Shown: positions 23,731-37,797, numbered from the stretch's first letter. The stretch is DNA of 64,000 nucleotides from Tetracladium setigerum (GCA_031472005.1 PZJY01000007.1:2467808-2531807); one strand, 5' to 3'. The notes: generated from the letters alone by a model not told the origin. Numbers and translations are program-made.

Positions 23731-24951
23731 GCGACAGTGGGAAACAGCACGTCTGCATTGATTTTGTGGATGAATGAAAGGAGATTATATGATGAGATTG
23801 CATGGGATAAAGAGAGAAGTTGAGTGGGATGAGGTGGTGGGAAATGAGAGAGTTTTGTTTCTAGGTCATGATTTTGAAAAAAAAAGTGTTTAGTCGAAAT
23901 CTGCACATACTCTTTTGCGAAACTCCTGCCTTGTTTAGCTCCTGTTTTGAAGTTTCCAGGCCCGGTGCCTTTCATCACTAAACGGATATCAACACCTTTT
24001 AAGCAAGACGACTGCTTTAATTTGAATTGGAAGTCTGGACTTTATGAATTTTTGACCCTACTAATTAAAGAGTGACGGAAGGCTCCAAAAAGCCCTTCAT
24101 CATTCTTTTAGTGAAGTGGAGGAAAAAGATACGAATAGAGAACCTTATTTCAAGACAAACTTGTCAGGTATGGCACGCATGGGTACCTAGGTGAGGTGTG
24201 AGATTGACCACTATGCCTTAATAAGCTTAGCTTTTTAAGGTTATCACGCAACGGCGCGAGAGCATACAAAATCCGAACAGTGCCTTAATAAGCTTAGCTT
24301 TTTAAAAGTCGATAACATAGCGGCGCGAGAGCATATAAAAATCGAATAGTGTAAAGTATTGGCACGCCCTAAAATAAGAGCTCAGAGAGGTCAAGGGGAA
24401 CAAGGGTATTATGTGATATTCCAAATAGTTTTCTGGTCTAGTTACGTGCGCAAGAGCCTTGACATTCCAGACAACATGGATGAAACGCGGCCTGCACAGT
24501 CATAATCACAGTAACTTCCATTAGCCCTCGACCATTTTGGGAAATGCACATACAAGTTCCCGTGATCTTCATGGAAAAGTACCAAGCTTGAACAAACGAG
24601 AGTCGAAGTGGAGCAATATCCACCTCTTGAACGTATGCAACCCCTTCTTCGACGATCTTCTAGACTTCTGAGATACCCAGCAAAATGAATGACATGAGGA
24701 ATTAGAAAGAATGACTGATAAAAGCCGGGATTTGAAAAGTGGAAACGGTGGCTGATAGGATACTGTAACGCCACCACTGTCAGTCTGACAGGTCCACGAT
24801 AGGCTATGGTCAGACGCTTGTAGCAACACAAGGAGAGAACTTCCTCTTTCGTCGAACTTCCCACCGAAGCTTGAAGCGCGCTCACTCTCCTTGATATAGC
24901 GCCAATAATAAATCTCTATGTTGGCAGCGCTACTGGACCATTGAAACTGGT
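23731..24951. other. Intergenic between dioxygenase and CIA30 genes
   Basis: Contains the 3' ends of two convergent genes and a tandem duplication described separately. Minus-strand frames at 24442-24967 overlap the CIA30 3' side but show no recognisable protein. Confidence 0.5.
24214..24349. repeat. Tandem duplication, two copies of about 67 bp
   Basis: Copy 1 begins at 24214 and copy 2 at 24281. Both start TGCCTTAATAAGCTTAGCTT, pass through CGGCGCGAGAGCATA and end near ATC(C)GAA(C/T)AG. They differ by a few substitutions and a 2-bp length change. No transposon ends are visible. Confidence 0.85.
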
Positions 24952-25770
24952 CTAGGATACCACACAAGACCCAAACAACTTCCCCACCCAGCCAGTTGGT
25001 CGGCTATCTGACAGCTTGTCGGTTGGATAAGAGCTTTTGCGAGCTGGTAGGGCATCATCCGAATCATCGCGAGAAGATTCATGCTTCTCCACGGCGGAGA
25101 TGGAGCGTAGGGTCAAGGAGAAGTCGCCTTCCTGTGTTCCAAAAAAGCTGTAGCAATTTCCACATCAGCAAAAGTAGCTCACGTAACACATAAGTGGGAT
25201 AGCATAGAATGAATGTTACCTACCTTCGCATCATAATGCTAATCCTCCTCACATTCTGCAAATCTAGCGGTTTCGCATGTGGCTTTTCCTTCCCCCTAAA
25301 AGTAGGTTTGAAGTCCTTCCATCGGATGAGGATCTTCTCCCCATCTTTCCCAGCACGAAAATCATATTCCCAGCTTATGGTACTTTGTTCTCTGCCATTC
25401 GGGCTTTGGGGTAATAATTCGTCCTTGAGTATGAATGTGTATTTCTTGTCGTCTGCAGATGCAATGTCGAGTAGGATGCCCGTGTACGGTGATAGATCCC
25501 ATACCCTCTCCTCCCCGATGGTGCGCTGTGATGCGAATCCTGCACCCCCGAGGGTTGTGATATCAAGGTTTCCGTGGAAGAGGGCAGTTAGATGGTCGGG
25601 AGTGATGGTGAGGTGAGATTGGGAAGATCCGCCGCGGACTCTGTCGTCTGACGATGTCCAGTCCGAGGGCGACCATGGTCTGGAATGCGTTAGGACACAA
25701 CTCAAGTTGGCAAAGGGGTGACTTACTTGGAGCCTCCAAAGATACTGGTACCTGATAGTTGAGAAGCCAT
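24952..25770 (-). CDS. CIA30-domain protein (complex I intermediate-associated protein 30 family)
   Basis: Family member of NDUFAF1/CIA30, assembly factors of mitochondrial complex I; many fungi also have related proteins of unproven role. Exons 25727-25770, 25224-25679 and 24952-25147 give 231 residues. The start MASQLSGTSIFGGSKPW leads into the galactose-binding-like CIA30 fold. Typical segments are WDLSPYTGILLDI, the DGEKILIRWKDFKPTFRG loop and the LDLQNVRRISIMMRSFFGTQ strand pair before the C-terminus. The tail ends KLFGSCVVS. No clear mitochondrial presequence is seen, so a cytosolic or atypically imported protein is possible. Confidence 0.9.
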
Positions 25771-28174
25771 TTGTTCGAGGTCAAGTTGTGGAGACTTGCG
25801 CGTGAATTGTGGACAGAAGAAAGACGTGCCGTTGAGCAAAACGACCAAAGAAAATTAATTGACTTGCGCTTTCCTCAACCTCAACCTCAACCTCAACTAC
25901 TCAACTTGGTCGAGGAATTGAGAACGAAAAGTGGAAGATTGTCGATTCTTGACTTCAAGATATCTAATCCATTTCATTGTACATTCAATGTACGCGAAAA
26001 AAGAAATGATGACTTCACCACTCCCAGCTTTCCAACTCTCCAGCGGGTGCCGTATTCAGCCCTAAATAAGCAGTAACAAAGCCCCCAAGAAACAACCGCC
26101 AGCAGGAGCGCGCTTAAGTAAGCCATCGATCGTGCTCACTTCCGATCTCCCCCACCACAAAATGGAAATACAGTAAACCTTTAGCCCCCAAACAACAACA
26201 AACATACCGGCACTTTTCTAAAGAAAAAAAAATTCATTTCCTCTTTCCCTCTCTCATACCATGTTCCACACAAGCCCCAATCAATAATATTCCTTCATAA
26301 AAATGCCGCAATCCTTCAGCAACAATAGGAACACCTGGCACCTCTCTCGCCCCAAGCTCCACAGGAAATTAGCCTCCCTCGCTCTCGTTCAGTGAACGAA
26401 TGGGATCGCACTGATGTATACTCGTATCGGTCTTAAGACACGCCGCCGACAGAGTCACAGCTAGGAGGAAGAGTGGATATTTCGTCTCCTGGACTCTGGA
26501 TCCTCTGGGTGGGTGGAAATGGCAGGATGGGATGGAATCAAATCCAAGCAAGACCCCCAACTACTACAACTACTGCCTACGTCCGTACTGAACTGGCGAG
26601 CGGTGATGCGAAATGAGAGGATCCCCTTTCACTACGCTCGTAAACTTCCACCTCTGGTCTCCCGGTCCGGTATCTATGGATATCCTGCTCTCTCTCCACC
26701 AATCCCTCGGATATAGATCTTGAACTTGCCTCATGGAGAAGGCGGAGTAGAGCGGATTTAAGATCTCTCCTCTCAACTTTACTCCGCACAAACAAATAAC
26801 GCTCGCCACAGTATACACACTAAATCTGGCAGCAAAATGTTTGCCTATCGTCTCTATCCTGTTCAGGACCATCCAGGAAACAGTAATGAATGTACGTATG
26901 ATTCGACACGTACTGCATATACTACATTCGATATGCAAGGCCAAGACTCCATAGATTCAGTACCCATCACCAACGGTAAGGCTGAGTGACGTCTGCAGCA
27001 GCAGAACGATCACCATGGGCTTGAAATAATGCTATGCTACAGAAACCCCGACATCATTGGGTGCATATACGCGCAACACATATTCGTTCACAGCGCCAAA
27101 AGTATGAAAAAATGATAGGTAGGCCAGAGATTGGAGTTCATTCTAAGAGGCTGGTTTTTTGACCCGAGGTACTGTACGATACCCAGGCAAACGAACCCGC
27201 TACGTGGTACGTACGTACAATTTATACGAGTGTATGTTTCGTGCGAATGATGGCATCTATTAATTCTATTGGCCATAGCTTGACGTGATGGAAAGTTCAG
27301 TACGGGGATGTTTGTTTCATTATGCTTTCTGTGCTGGCTAGTGCAGTAGTGTCTATGAATCCTACCAAGGGCAAATCCGCACAGAGTTGTCAGTGGTGAG
27401 TAGTGACGCATGTTACTCGAGCGTAACGGCGGAGCTTCCTTCGGCCAGAGGTGGGAGGGCGGCCGCTTCTCGTCAAGGTCACGAGTGTCCAGTATGTTCT
27501 CTTTCTCTCTCTCTCTCTCTAAATTTCCTTAACATGAATATTAATGAATGAGTGGTGGTCTAAGTGGACGGCATACTCGTAAGTGGGTGAGAGTGGCTGG
27601 CTGGGAAAGTATAATTAGGTTTTGATATTGCAGGATGAGAAACAACAGCTCGGGCGGGGATGTGTTCACAAATCTGATGCAGGAGTATGAGGAAAGGAAT
27701 TTAGAGGAAGAAGTGATTCTTGTTATTTGTTTCTATGTTTGATCTCATGATTTGAATAGAGAGAGAGGAAGCGAGCGAACGAGAGCTAGGGTATATACAA
27801 TATTTTCCAGCCGTCAGAAGGTATATCCACAAAAAACTGCGGACAAGAAAAGCAACAAAAAGATACAAACAACTCCACGAACTGCCATGCTACCCAAAAA
27901 ATCATGAAATCAAAAAACCCCAAATGATTCCATCTTTTCCTTCCAAATTTCCTTTCCTTTGTCTTTGACCCAAGACATCCCAAAGGGAAAACAACGATCG
28001 TATATAGTGTTATATTTCCCACCTATCCAAGTCTATTTAGAGAGTGTCGAGCGCTTCGAACTCTGTTTTGTTCATTCCTCTCTTTCGCATACAGGTCTGC
28101 ACTTCGACCTCCACATTTCCATCTCCAAAAAGTTTCAATTCAGTTTTTTTTAGTTTTTTCAATTCTCATTCTTA
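25771..28174. other. Intergenic of about 2.4 kb with simple repeats
   Basis: Includes the CIA30 promoter and the bZIP 3' flank. A CCTCAA hexamer repeats four times at 25873-25896, and a CT dinucleotide run lies around 27502-27520. No gene was supported on either strand. Confidence 0.5.
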
Positions 28175-29156
28175 TCATAAATGCGTCAAGTGATGTGGAG
28201 GCGACGGTGGCATCGACAAAGGCGTAGTAGGGTATTGAAAGCCATTATCCGAACAATCAGTAGAATGATCGAACGAGGCGTGCGAGAGTGATGGAGGCGT
28301 CTACATATAGACATTAGGGATCGTTCGTAGATGAGCGGAATAGGGCTGTTGGTGGAATCTACTCACGTGAGGATTGGAGGAGGAGGAGGCATCATCATAG
28401 TGACTGTGGTGGTGATCGATCGATGGGAGGAGGCCCTGGGTGTTGTACATGTTGTACGGCGACATGGTGTGCTCGTCTTCGCGCTTGATGGCTTCGTGGA
28501 AGTGCATCATGGATGGGAGTGTGACGGGGACGGGTGACATGTAACTCTCGTACTCGGCCGAGGTGACTATCGTGCGGTACTGTGGTTGCTGCGAGTATGT
28601 TGGGTATACGATTTCTTCTGGCGCTGGGTATGCGGAGTATGCGAAGAGAGGAGGAGTGCGAGATCCGTCACGGTCGAATGCTTGCGAGAACATCATCTCG
28701 TTGTCATCCATTGGTGGTGTGTATTGACTGGGAACCATTCTGGGTGGTGGTGGTGATTGATGTTGATGTGAGAGATCTGGGCTGCGGCGGTACTGTTTGC
28801 TCTCGCCGCGGTGGCTGGATTGCTGGATCTCGGCGTGTGATTGTGGGGGAGATGCGGAGGAGGAACCGGCTCTTCGTTCAAGATCTTCAAGACGACGCTT
28901 GAGCTTCTTGCCTGTGGTTTTATTAGTATATGCTGCTGCTGCTACTTCTTCGTCTCCTTCCAAGAGACGCTCGGGACTACTCACGGTAGTTGCGTTGAGC
29001 AATGCGGTTCTGAATTCTTCTACGTTCCGCCAAGTCGGAAATCTTTGTCCAATCCTCATCTGGGTTTGCTGAACTGCTGAAAGCACTGCTGGTTCCGTGT
29101 GCAGTGACCTGTCTTGGTGTGCTCGCAGTCGAGTATGAGAAGTTTTGGCGAGACAT
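28175..29156 (-). CDS. Yap/Pap1-like bZIP transcription factor
   Basis: Nuclear DNA-binding regulator. Exons 28985-29156, 28367-28911 and 28175-28300 give 280 residues. The start MSRQNFSYST is followed by a short Ser-rich leader. The basic region RRRIQNRIAQRNYR then follows, matching the N-x-x-A-Q-x-x-(F/Y)-R type of fungal Yap factors, and a short zipper (KKLKRRLEDLERRA) crosses the first intron. The remainder is low-complexity, rich in Ser, Pro, Tyr and His, with an SPYNMYNTQG motif. I chose the three-exon model because the third exon ends in a clean TTPLSMPPSPPHHLTHL tail in frame; reading through the donor at 28366 would end 22 residues later. There are no clustered Cys-rich domains as in Yap1, so an oxidative-stress role cannot be claimed. 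Confidence 0.88.
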
Positions 29157-32100
29157 GTTTGAGTAGTTGAAACTTTGGAAAGACGAGAGAGAGAGATATA
29201 TTGTTGGAGTTGTTTGATTGTTGCTGCAAACTCCAAGAGATAGTTGAGTGAAGCTGGAAGGTTGTCGTGTGAGTTGAGGAAGTACAAGATAAGGCGTCGT
29301 CACAATGGGGGTGCGGAGGGGAGTATATATGTTATTCGCACGATGAAGAGGAGCCAGAAAGTCAGCAGTCAACATCCCCCCTACCTCTCCCTTCCTCCTC
29401 CACCACCACCTACCACGCCATGCATCTGCAAGCTGCTCAGCTCCAAACCACCACCCCTGGTCATGATGGACACTGCTAGGGCTGTCCTGTCGTCCCTTGT
29501 TATTTTACGATGCGACCGTTGCACTTTTCTGCAAGGCCTGTGCCTCGCCCCGAAGCTCGATGGATAGTGCCCTATTAGTGCTAGAGCGTCCGGATGCCTC
29601 CTCTAGCGGTTCATCCAAAGCCCGCGGCGTTCTGGGCATCCGCTAAGCCTGGAATCAATGGCCGTTAATTAGGTCTCATTTGCCTGTCGTAAAGCAGCAG
29701 CAACAGCAGTGGGCTTGCGCATCACGGACTGCTAAGACTTTCGGGGGAGGAGGGAAGAAACGACGATTCACCTGTGGGTTCGCCATCAGGGGACACAAAT
29801 AGCCCCCATGCACTGTACGCAGCCCTATGAGCCAAAAACGGCATTGTGGCTGGCAGCATAGCAGCACATTCTCCCATTCCTTCGAGGGAACAGAAATGCG
29901 ATCTGGAAAGCGAGAATGGCCGCTGCTTTGCGTTGTCTTTCATGTCATCTCTCGGACTTCGAGGTGTTGTTGTACGGAGTGCTCCTTCTCGTCAACCCGG
30001 GGCAAAGAAAGGGCGTTCACGGGATGGTGATGTGGTGGTCGTTTATTTGGTGGTGGTGTTGATGCACTGGGGGATTTGACCAGTGCCAGGGTACAGAAAT
30101 GGTTGCCTGGATGTTGTCTGCTTGGAGCTTCGCTTTTTCGATCAATCAGACACTCGGAACTCAACCAGAACTCGGGAGGACGACGGCACCAAATCGGGGG
30201 AGAACCTTAATTTGGGTTTGTTGATCTCCCTACGGAGTACGAATTATTACTATCTCCTATCTCCTACTATTTGCTACTGTATCTACCGTACTGTATCGCC
30301 TATACACATTTGTCTTCACTACCAGCAGTAGTACCAGCACTCTTAAAACAAGCGATAAAAGTATCTTCGGATGCTCGGCACTGTGACTTGAGTTGACGGC
30401 CAGGTCTTGATATGTGATCGGCGTGATTTGTGATTTATGATCGTTAATTCCTCATGACCTGATCCTTCCTTCACTGCCTCCTACAGTATTCCTTTGGTCT
30501 TCTGCACCTATTCCACAGATCCGTTTTTGCCACAGTGGCAGGTAAGGTATGCTATGCATGTTGGCTGCTTTGGGAGATATGCCGGATTAGGATAGAGGTC
30601 ATTAATTACAAAGGGAAGGATGCAATGATTCTGACAAACTCTGGGTCTCCATCGACCCTGTGTTACTGGATGAAAGCTCGCTTCTCGCACATCTCCTCCA
30701 GTTAGAAGTAATTAGGCGAGAGATACCTAAGAAGATTCCATGGAATCCATGCACGCCTTCATCATCAAATGCTTCCCTCATCCTTACTCCGGGCTTTCTA
30801 GAAGAACCCCGACGACCGGGGATTACTGCGTATGCTTCACTCAATTTCTCTGTTTCTCATCATGACATTATCCGCCTTCTCAAATTACGGCTCCCGCCCA
30901 AAAATCCAAATCCCCCCAAAAAACGACGAGGGCCGCACGGGCTTTGTAATATGTTTATTTTCGAGAATCGATGACCAAGAGCCAGGCACTCAAGCGATTG
31001 GCGTACAAACCCGAGAAGTTGTCCCCCTACTGGAATGCCCGAATCAAAGGCCACACCGACCATTCCAGTGTGCAGGGGATCGTCGCAACCCCAGTAATGC
31101 AGCTCTCACCCAATCACCACACTCAAAGCACCCTTTAGCGAGCTTCCCAGCAATTTCAACGACGGTGAAGGAAGGTTTGTGGGGTTTTGGAGAGTGGTTC
31201 GGCCACGAGTCTAGCTCACACACCGCATCACCCACTCCCTGCGAGCGTTGTTTACACCAATAGCCTATTACCACTAATGACCACCCGCAGCCTGGTCGAT
31301 AGCCTTGTAGGCCCGAATGCCCTCCTGTTTCTGCACTTTGACTCTTTTGGGGGTACTCCCTGCAGTTGCATGTCCACTTCTCCAGAGCTCTTGATTTGAC
31401 GTAGGCAAGGCAGCTCAGCCCTACGGCTTCCCCCATTCCCGACCAATGCCACTTCCCTCCACACCAAGCCAAAATAATGCGAACGCGAGCTGGTCGTCAA
31501 CAGATGATATCCAGCATCGTGAGTACCAGAACGGGAAGCTGAAGCAGGTCCGCAGTTGTGGATATGGTGATCGCAATTCTCCTTCTGTCCCACTCCCACT
31601 TGGCCTACCGAGATCATGGCGCTTAAACGCCTTCCAAGGGCGTCGTGTGGAAGGAAATGCGAGATGACCTGAACAGTTTGTACTTACCCATTGAATGGGA
31701 TATCTTGGTTGTCTATCCATGGTATCGGTCATCCGCGTGTGTTAACGATGTCGTGAGAATGTTTTACCGGTCTCGAGAATGTCCCTTGTATTCTTGTTTG
31801 GGTTCTCGGTCTCCTACAAGTTGCCTCCCTCAATCATATCCATCATGTTCCGTCCTTATCTTCTGCTGGTGATTCATTTTACCCCTGTATCTTCAGCACT
31901 TCGTTATTACTCAATGATCAAAATAGTTTGATTTCATAAGACCTCGGAAATGGCTGTCCCAGCAATGTGGATGTGCCGGCAACACCTTCTACCTATCCTA
32001 TTTTACACCAAGCTTTCTTTTCCCTCAGCCCAGAGATCTCCCAGTAGTATCTTCATTTAATTTTCTGGAAATATCTACAACCTTTGAGTTGGACCATCCA

Positions 32101-33629
32101 TACCTGACATTTCCCTCTGCTGTTTCTCTTGGTCATGACTCCTCGCTGTTGCCAACGCATTTTCATGCGAAGTAAATCAGCCGCACAAAACGGGAATTCA
32201 GCAAAGGTTTCAAGCACCTTTTTTAGCCTTTCTGTTCTTCAGCTCTATGATTGCAATATAGGGGCTCAACCTATCAGTTTTCTAGAAGCCCTTCCGCTGT
32301 TCACATTCTGATACTCAACGGCGGCCACACAATCTTTCTCCACTACTACAACACTTCAACAACACCTCGCCATCATTCATCCATCCAAACACCAACCCCT
32401 TCCGCCGCCATAATCCCCACTCACAGTTTTGAATGACCACACTTCGTAGCACCGACCAGTTGAATCTGTGTTCCTGAGATGGGTGTTGGGTGGTGGCTCC
32501 ATGTGCCATTCACCCCCATTCATCCACGTACCCCAAGCCTTTTTCCGACGGGGCTGCATACAGCGAAATCGCGAATGCTACTGTGTGGAAATCACGGCAC
32601 TCACTGTAGCCCTACTGTATGTACACCAATGTGCTATAGAAAATGCCGCTCGGGAAAGGTTTCTACTTCAGAATACGAGATTGGCCGTTCGATGATTTGA
32701 GTTTGTTGACATTATCTCTCACAGCTTCCACGCCCTTCGCACTTTCAGAGTCGATTCTTTGGCATCGTATGTCAATTATCTATTTATTAAGCAGCTTGGG
32801 GTTGCGTTCTCACGATAATTACGTACACATCTCGTCAACACTACTTCGGACAGCCACGGATCGTGGCTTATGTCTTCTCATCGGGTCTGCTCATCACTCA
32901 TTCCCCTTCTCGTTGATCGCCCCCTTTTCCCACTCCCACTCCCACCCTCACTTCCACTTTTAAATTCATCCTTTTCGCTTCATCAAACAACTAATCTCCT
33001 GAAATCTCCCTTCCGCGCCGATGATCCAGGTCAACGGCCGCTACTCATTCTCCCATTTGCTTCACAACCAAATACCATACCTATCACCCAACATTACCAC
33101 TCGCCTATATTTATAGCACAACCATGACAAACTTTCTTCAACCCCAATAATCACTAATCACCTTATATACTCCGTACCAGATTTACAAACACAGAAAAAG
33201 CCCAACGCGTCTGGCTGACTTCGGACCATCCCATCCGTCCCATCCCCTTTCCTCCTCAAGCTTAGCCACGATATCTTTCATGCCGGCATCCATTCACCCA
33301 TGTTGTCAAAACATCCACCAACTCCATCTGCCGCACACCGTTTTGATTCCAAATTCCGCATCCATCGCATGGTATCCAGGGATGACAGAGAAATCACACC
33401 CACACCTGCCATTATTCACCAACAGCATGGAAGCATGCCAGCCCTCAGCGCGCCCAACCACGTTTTTGAACATCTGTTGCTGCCAGTCACAGATAGGAGG
33501 GAGTTAGGGTTCTTACTACATTGAAATTATCACTGCATAACACGCCATTTGCTGGCTTGAGGGAGTTTGGTTGGGTGAGTAGTACATACATACTTAGTCA
33601 CTTACTGGTCAGAGTTGGCAAGACCCAAC

Positions 33630-33666
33630 GTGAGAGTGAGAGTGAGCGTGAGAGTGAGAGTGAGAC
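33630..33666. repeat. GTGAGA hexamer minisatellite
   Basis: About six tandem copies of GTGAGA with one variant GTGAGC unit, inside the gene-poor block. Confidence 0.85.
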
Positions 33667-36600
33667 TTACCCTTCCTCGCACACTCACCACCACCCAAAT
33701 ATGCACGATCACGTCTTTTGAATCCCAAAAGTATAGAAACGGGATTTCACTCTCCCGGATTCCTGTCAGTGCCATCTCGCTTGGCCATTCCTCTTCAAGC
33801 GCGTCTGCGACTATGCAGTCATCTTTTATTGTCTTGGTAGACCTATGATCGGTATGGTCGGGAACATTATTACAGTGCGGTGGTGTTAGTTCTGACAAAG
33901 AAGAGGGAATGTAAGATCTATATCAGTCCGGGAGCTCGTAAGGGGAGAAGAGCCGGTGGATTTAAGCGCTCGTGTGGTACAGTACAAAAACCGATGACTG
34001 GGAAGGCTGACTTGCAAGGGCAAAAATCGGTTCGCAGTCACTGGATTCTTGGAACGAGAGATACAATCAAACCCCAACAACCCTTTCCCTGAGAAGAAAC
34101 GTTACAAGGAGAGTGGTGGTAACATATTTTCTATGGTGCTATCACTTCAATTGAAAGACTCGTTGTTTTCCTAATTTGGAAAGATGCGGATCCTCGTCGG
34201 TAAAAGTCCAAGCATATTTAAAGTTTGAAAGGAATTTGTACCTGGGAAGTATTCCAACATTCGACTCAATATTGGGATTTGGAATCCTCGACCATACCAA
34301 TAAAACAAACGAGTCAGTTGTATGTACCTGCCGCGCTGTTAAATTGAGACCCGGAAAGCAGTACTTGCAATGTAATCTAAGCGAGGAGACAAATTGATTC
34401 TGGGAATATGTCAATTGGGTTGCTGCGCTACTGTACTTCGTAAAGGGCGATGGTACTTTGTAGGGATCGACACAGAGAAAACTCAATAGGTGGAAATAAA
34501 GGTTAATCTTGACGATTGTGTTTGATGAATGTGTTCTAAAAATATTACACCTCAATACTGTACTGGAAAATAGTAGAGCATCGCAATCACCAGGTCTTTC
34601 TGAACACGGGTGTATGTATTGTTTCTCCTACCGCTGTACTTTTCTGGGGAGTTTCAAGCGATGGGAAATTGTTTCTGCATTCATTTCCTTATCTCCGGGT
34701 TCCCATGCCTCTCAAACTATCTTCAACCATTGCTTCTTAATCGTTTCAACCAAAAATCACGAGACAAATCTTTGATGCGCTTAAAGACCCTGGATCAATA
34801 CCCTGCGATAGCATAAAGCATATGAGTGGTTCGGGGAACGACGACGTTCCCAGAAATCAATCTTTAGCTTGGCACTATTTTCGGTGCGAAAACCGAGATG
34901 GCTAGAGATACTGTACCTAGTGACGCGAATTTAACGCATTTTCTCCCGCCTATTGCAGATTGTTATTGGGATAGAGATGATACAGTAGCTCTATACTACT
35001 GTTGGGGCGGAGTAGTTCAAAATCGACATGCCATTTGTGACTCTTGGAGTAAGGAAAATGACGCCCTTTCCTACTAGCCGCGTTCCCTACTGTACCTTCG
35101 TACAGGACACTTGATACGCACCAACGCCAACCAACCCCTCCACCGCCTCCTCCACCTCGTACAAATTCACATGTTTTGTTTTCCCTTCACCAATGTCTTA
35201 ATTAACTCATTCTCTATTAATTATCATCGCGACCCTCCTACCTTGACCGAGCGACCGACAACACGCAGATATTGCTATGCACTCAGGCACTCAATCAAGA
35301 AGGAGTGGATGTTTCGGGGACATTTGTCAGTCATTCGCATTCGGTGCTTCCGCAGTATCCATAAGGCTGAGCCAAGAGGTTGCGTGGGTGATGGGGGATG
35401 TGAAGGGGTTGATTGGCACCACGAACGATCAAGGCCTGCACAAGGCAGTCAGCCGCAAGCAACCACTTTACTTTTACCCCCATTTTGTGGCCTTGTGGCC
35501 CTTGTGGTTTGTGGGCCACAGATGTGACCGACCGATCGATCGGCAGTGGGTTCGTCTCGTCATACGTTCACAGGCTAGGTATCTTTCTCCTGGGCCAAAC
35601 AGGGAGAGAGAGAGAGAAAGAGGGAAAAGACGCAAGTATGTCCAAGGGAAAACAACAAATCTTACGTAAATCATTTTTTCCCGAGATTTCATTCTCTCGT
35701 TGATGCAGATTTCGGGGACCTAAACAATTTACCAGCATTGTTTGTAATTGTGGAATAATACCTGGTTTAGTATGAGGTAGGGGATGTCGTTTTGCTCCAC
35801 CTGGATTGAGTTGAGCGGAGGGAGAACTGAGTTCCTAAATAGGAAGAATTAACTGCCTTTTCCCCTCAGTCCAATCAAATTCCGCCTCTCCGTTTTCCCT
35901 CCCAGCCAACCCGCACAAAAGCTTGGTATCAACGCAACCAAATTAACGCTACACTAGTACGGCAGCTATGGAGTAATGCAAATCAGTAGTACGTATCTAA
36001 AGCATGTTTGTATTATTACATGCCCTACCAGGTTGATGCTTATATCCCTCGGATTTCTCCTTGAGCACGATGCAATGGTCACGATATGTGTCCGGAAAGA
36101 GGTAATGCTCGCTTATATAAACATACTGCTCTTGGGTGCACAGCTCTCGGAGAATTTACCTTGGATCAAGGCACTGGCAAGCAGGCGGCCGCTCACCACT
36201 CAGGGGGGAGCTCTGACGGGGGATGTCAGCCCGAACCCGAGTAGCGTGGAACTGGAATCATGGTTTCTTTCTTCGCTTAGAGCACGTTGTTCTGGAAGGT
36301 CGGTGCAAAATATCCCAGGTTTGATTTTGAGACCTTTGTGTTTTGACGAGGGATTGGATTATTTGGAAATCAATTTTGAAGCGGGAGGGGCGCCCGCCCT
36401 CGAGATTCGTCTTTTATGTTCTACTATTATGCCTCTACGCCGCGTTGTTGCATCTAGAAGTGTTTGACCGCACTGCTGTCCTCACTCGGCCGTTAACTGG
36501 GCTTAGCCAATCATTAAACCTTCTTAAGTTACAGCGCTTATATCTTCTTCCAGTACTATAAGACTATATCAAGATAATGGCCCTCTCGTTATCATCTACT

Positions 36601-37308
36601 GTAGATTCTAGATTGACGTCTGTTAATTTCTTCGAAGGAAAACCCGCACCATGGATTCCCGGATTACAGAGGTATCCTCTCACGATCCACAACCACCAGC
36701 AAGCATCATCCAAGAACGCACGTGTCAACCGCAGTCCTGTCAGATCAAAAATAGAAACACTCTATCACATCAAGAAAAGAAGGAGAAAGTTAAACTTTCC
36801 TCCACGTTCACTTTCAAGCTTCAGAAAGTGAGTCTTGGCACCGTATTGCCGGCCATTCACAGGTCTCGAGGACTCTAAAATACAATCTTAATTTCGATGG
36901 TTTCAACTTTCAACTCCCGTTTGCTCTAAGCGAAGCCTCCATCCTGTGTGTCTCAAAATGACATTTTCCTAAAGAGGCAGAGAGGGTCGTCGAGAAAGCG
37001 GGTCGGCAAAATAAGGGTCTTTGCCTAGATTAACACCGTTGTAGGAATGGCGTAGGAACGCCATCTGTTTCAACTTTCAAAGAACATCGACAATTGCCTT
37101 TTGAGTTCATCCGACATATTGATAACCACATGGGGTCTTTGGGGTCCAAAAAATACACAACAGGAAAAAGCGGCTCGTGTGTTTGCGACCTTTTTCTTGG
37201 TATGGAGTTTCTTCATACTCATTTGATGGGATTATCCCGGTGGTGGCTTGAATCCACAGTGTGCGATGAATCCGATGATGCTTGAAATGCAACAATTGAT
37301 GGGTCGCG

Positions 37309-37505
37309 AAATGATTCCAGCAACGAATTCCGAGAAGACACGGCTTCTACTAACCCTGTTTCTCTCCTGCCATTTCATTACTCCATTTGCCTTTTTGATC
37401 TTGGGCCAAATGATTCCAGCAACGAATTTCGCGAAGACACGGCTTCTACTACCCCTGTTTCTCTCCTGCGATTTCATTACTCCACTTGCCTTTTTGATCT
37501 TGGGT
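37309..37505. repeat. Tandem direct repeat, two copies of 99 bp
   Basis: Copy 1 starts at 37309 and copy 2 at 37408, each opening AAATGATTCCAGCAACGAAT and closing GCCTTTTTGATCTTGGG. They differ at only a handful of positions. Because 99 is a multiple of three, open frames run through both copies on both strands (37248-37514 plus, 37232-37477 minus), which is a by-product of the duplication rather than evidence of a gene. Confidence 0.9.
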
Positions 37506-37797
37506 GTTTTCTAACGCCGTCTAGAATGTACCAAGTGAGCTTTCGGCCGACTTCCGAGGAAGGGGGTACGTATTTTCTATGTGCCAAGCGAGCAAAGAAC
37601 CACCATTGCGGCGGGCGGTGAATCCTTCTGGTCTCCAAGGCCAACAAATATGTTGGAATTAATGTTGTTCGAAATGAAAGGTACCCGGAGGTCGCCTGTT
37701 GAAGAAGTATACGAGGCCTGCATCCGATCCTGCCATGATTCCAAGTATTCACGGAGTTAGTAGTGCACTACAGCTAGTACGAGTACCGTACCAGTAG

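Noticed and set aside
25873..25896. CCTCAA hexamers as an internal telomere-like repeat
   Set aside because: The unit does not match the fungal TTAGGG telomere repeat; it is an ordinary microsatellite.
28301..28366. Ending the bZIP protein by read-through at 28301
   Set aside because: A consensus donor at 28366 and acceptor at 28301 lead to a longer, Pro-rich C-terminus in frame, which is the more natural end.
35976..36467. A 163-codon plus-strand frame in the gene-poor block
   Set aside because: No motif, no codon bias and no splice partners; expected by chance in 10 kb.
37232..37514. Small repeat proteins encoded across the 99-bp duplication
   Set aside because: Open on both strands only because the repeat period is a multiple of three; composition is not protein-like.
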